Origin: Pseudomonas poae
GTDB lineage: Bacteria; Pseudomonadota; Gammaproteobacteria; Pseudomonadales; Pseudomonadaceae
DNA length: 64,000 bases
Assembly: GCA_028869255.1 (NCBI GenBank)
Contig: CP110972.1
Coordinates: forward strand, 4,159,001 to 4,223,000
Direction: 5' to 3'
Part shown: positions 63,050 to 64,000 of the stretch, piece by piece
Numbering within the stretch: the stretch's first letter is position 1
How the letters are laid out: every line of letters starts with the position of its first letter
The notes under the pieces: model-generated
Told to the model about the DNA's origin: nothing
What the model saw: the letters and a program-made list of their open reading frames with translations, nothing else
Databases searched by the model: none
Made by a program: the position numbers and the translations under genes

Positions 63050-64000
63050 ATGTCCATCAGCAATTTGATCAAACACTTTAAGTCTTCACCAACACTAACT
63101 ACTGATGTCAGTGACTTCACTTATATAGAGCCACTTGGTGAAGGAGGAAATAGCACGGTCCTCCTTTTTGAAAAAGGACGTACGAAATACGCGGTCAAAT
63201 TTCTTGAAATCCATGAAATAAAGAAAATACAACGTTTTAAAGATGAATATTTTTGTGCCGCACAGATACCAACCCACCCAAACATCTCCCAACTGTTTCA
63301 CTTCGACAAAGTAGAAATATCAGGATCACCCTACTTTATAGTCATAATGAAGGCTTATTCAGGCACTCTAAAAATCCTAAAAAACGATAACGATAACGAC
63401 CTAACTGGCAACCTATGGAGTATTTTCCAAAACCTCTGCAATGGTCTAAAACACCTGCATAACCATGGGATAACCCATCGAGATATCAAGCCACAAAATA
63501 TTTTCCTAGACGCCAAGACCGGTCAGTACGTAATCGGAGACTTGGGAATCGCACACTTTGACGAAGATAGATTTACAAAAGAAGCAAAAACAAAAGCAAA
63601 CGAGCGCACCGGCAATTATTTGTTCAGTGCTCCGGAGCAAGCAAACAACAATGAGCGTGCAACTTTTTCCAGCGATATATTCGCACTAGGCCAAGTAATG
63701 CACTGGCTAGTCACAGGTACCGCTAACAGAGGTATAGATCGAAGTAAATTCTCGAAAGAGAACTCACCAAAGCGTCTAAAACTGCTTGATTCAATAGTAG
63801 ATCAATGCCTAAAAAACAATCCCACCGACCGCTTTCAATCAATAGAGTCTATAGAGGAGTTTATAGGACGTACGGAGGCACAACCGATACGTGACATGCG
63901 TGATCGAATGAGAGATCTCGACTTATGCATCCGGCAGTCTTTCCCTGAAATTATTGATTTATATTCCACGGAAGACCAGCATGAAATTGACAGATTTATA
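63050..64000 (+). CDS. Hanks-type Ser/Thr protein kinase, cut by window end
   Basis: I translated this by hand: 317 codons are open to the right edge. A complete eukaryote-like kinase domain covers about 22-285: glycine loop GEGGNST (30-36), Lys50 (YAVKF), HRDIKPQN with Asp145, GDLG with Asp164 in place of the usual DFG, and SAPEQ near 193-197. A further region of unknown kind begins near 290. The gene is AT-rich (unlike the GC-rich head genes), on the opposite strand, and occupies the portal position, so it looks like acquired cargo. Phage-borne kinases act in superinfection exclusion or abortive infection; that role is inference. Confidence 0.9.
   Translation, partial: MSISNLIKHFKSSPTLTTDVSDFTYIEPLGEGGNSTVLLFEKGRTKYAVKFLEIHEIKKIQRFKDEYFCAAQIPTHPNISQLFHFDKVEISGSPYFIVIMKAYSGTLKILKNDNDNDLTGNLWSIFQNLCNGLKHLHNHGITHRDIKPQNIFLDAKTGQYVIGDLGIAHFDEDRFTKEAKTKANERTGNYLFSAPEQANNNERATFSSDIFALGQVMHWLVTGTANRGIDRSKFSKENSPKRLKLLDSIVDQCLKNNPTDRFQSIESIEEFIGRTEAQPIRDMRDRMRDLDLCIRQSFPEIIDLYSTEDQHEIDRFI

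Noticed and set aside
63095..63301. 68-codon minus-strand frame opposite the kinase
   Set aside because: Shadow of the AT-rich kinase gene.
33933..64000. Tailocin (pyocin-like) instead of prophage
   Set aside because: Capsid, head protease and head-tail connector genes plus an integrase are present, which tailocins lack.

Overview
The window is a piece of a Pseudomonas chromosome, most likely of the P. fluorescens group. The evidence is the algU-mucA-mucB-mucD cluster, nadB, phaG, an OprD-family porin with TctCBA, REP-like palindromes and GC-rich codon use. The core genome runs from 1 to about 33,860. An integrated element begins at a tRNA-Gly(CCC) gene (33,859-33,932) and continues past the right edge.

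Core part. Left to right: an AI-2E-type permease (cut by the left edge) with a TusA-like protein; the outer-membrane quality-control protease BepA; the envelope-stress operon algU-mucA-mucB-mucD with an AlgU-type promoter in front of algU; nadB; ygfX-sdhE; ygfZ; an HDOD protein; the two-component pair tctDE divergent from a tricarboxylate uptake operon (porin, tctC, tctB, tctA, AbrB-like membrane protein); ung; an enoyl-CoA hydratase-family enzyme; a Tyr/Gly-rich lipoprotein; a chemoreceptor. Next is a cluster usually annotated as urea carboxylase. A guanidine-I (ykkC) riboswitch precedes it, so it is better read as guanidine uptake and degradation: ABC transporter, two carboxyguanidine deiminase subunits and a biotin-dependent carboxylase. 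Both the permease and the carboxylase carry one-base deletions in homopolymers. A CWC protein, rsuA and phaG complete the core.

Integrated element, cargo. The integrase (34,121) is followed by an AT-rich island (35,435-41,500). It holds a membrane-anchored protein, then a tightly overlapping set: a 5-cytosine DNA methyltransferase, a 770-residue protein with two GHKL ATPase domains, and a receiver-domain protein, followed by a small unrecognised protein. This looks like a methylation-linked two-component conflict system and I do not recognise it as a named one. After it come a C4-type phage antisense RNA with its repeated targets, a two-gene target operon, a D12-class adenine methylase and an FRG-domain protein.

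Integrated element, phage structural genes. On the minus strand, read from high to low coordinates, there is a lambda/HK97-like siphovirus late operon: ClpP-type head protease, capsid, head-tail connectors, tail tube, G/GT chaperones with an in-frame GGGAAAC slippery site, tape measure, M, L, K, I and J tail-tip proteins, two small tail proteins, endolysin, and Rz with a nested Rz1. Two insertions break it. Between gpT and the tape measure sits a type VI secretion module: an hcp gene with an amber stop, a DUF4225-like effector candidate and two tandem copies of a candidate immunity pair, with a fossil of an older effector 3' end between the copies. Upstream of the head protease, an AT-rich Hanks-type protein kinase on the plus strand runs off the right edge where the portal gene would be expected. 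Three apparent frameshifts in the window are one-base length changes in G/C homopolymers, so sequencing error is a live alternative to true pseudogenes.
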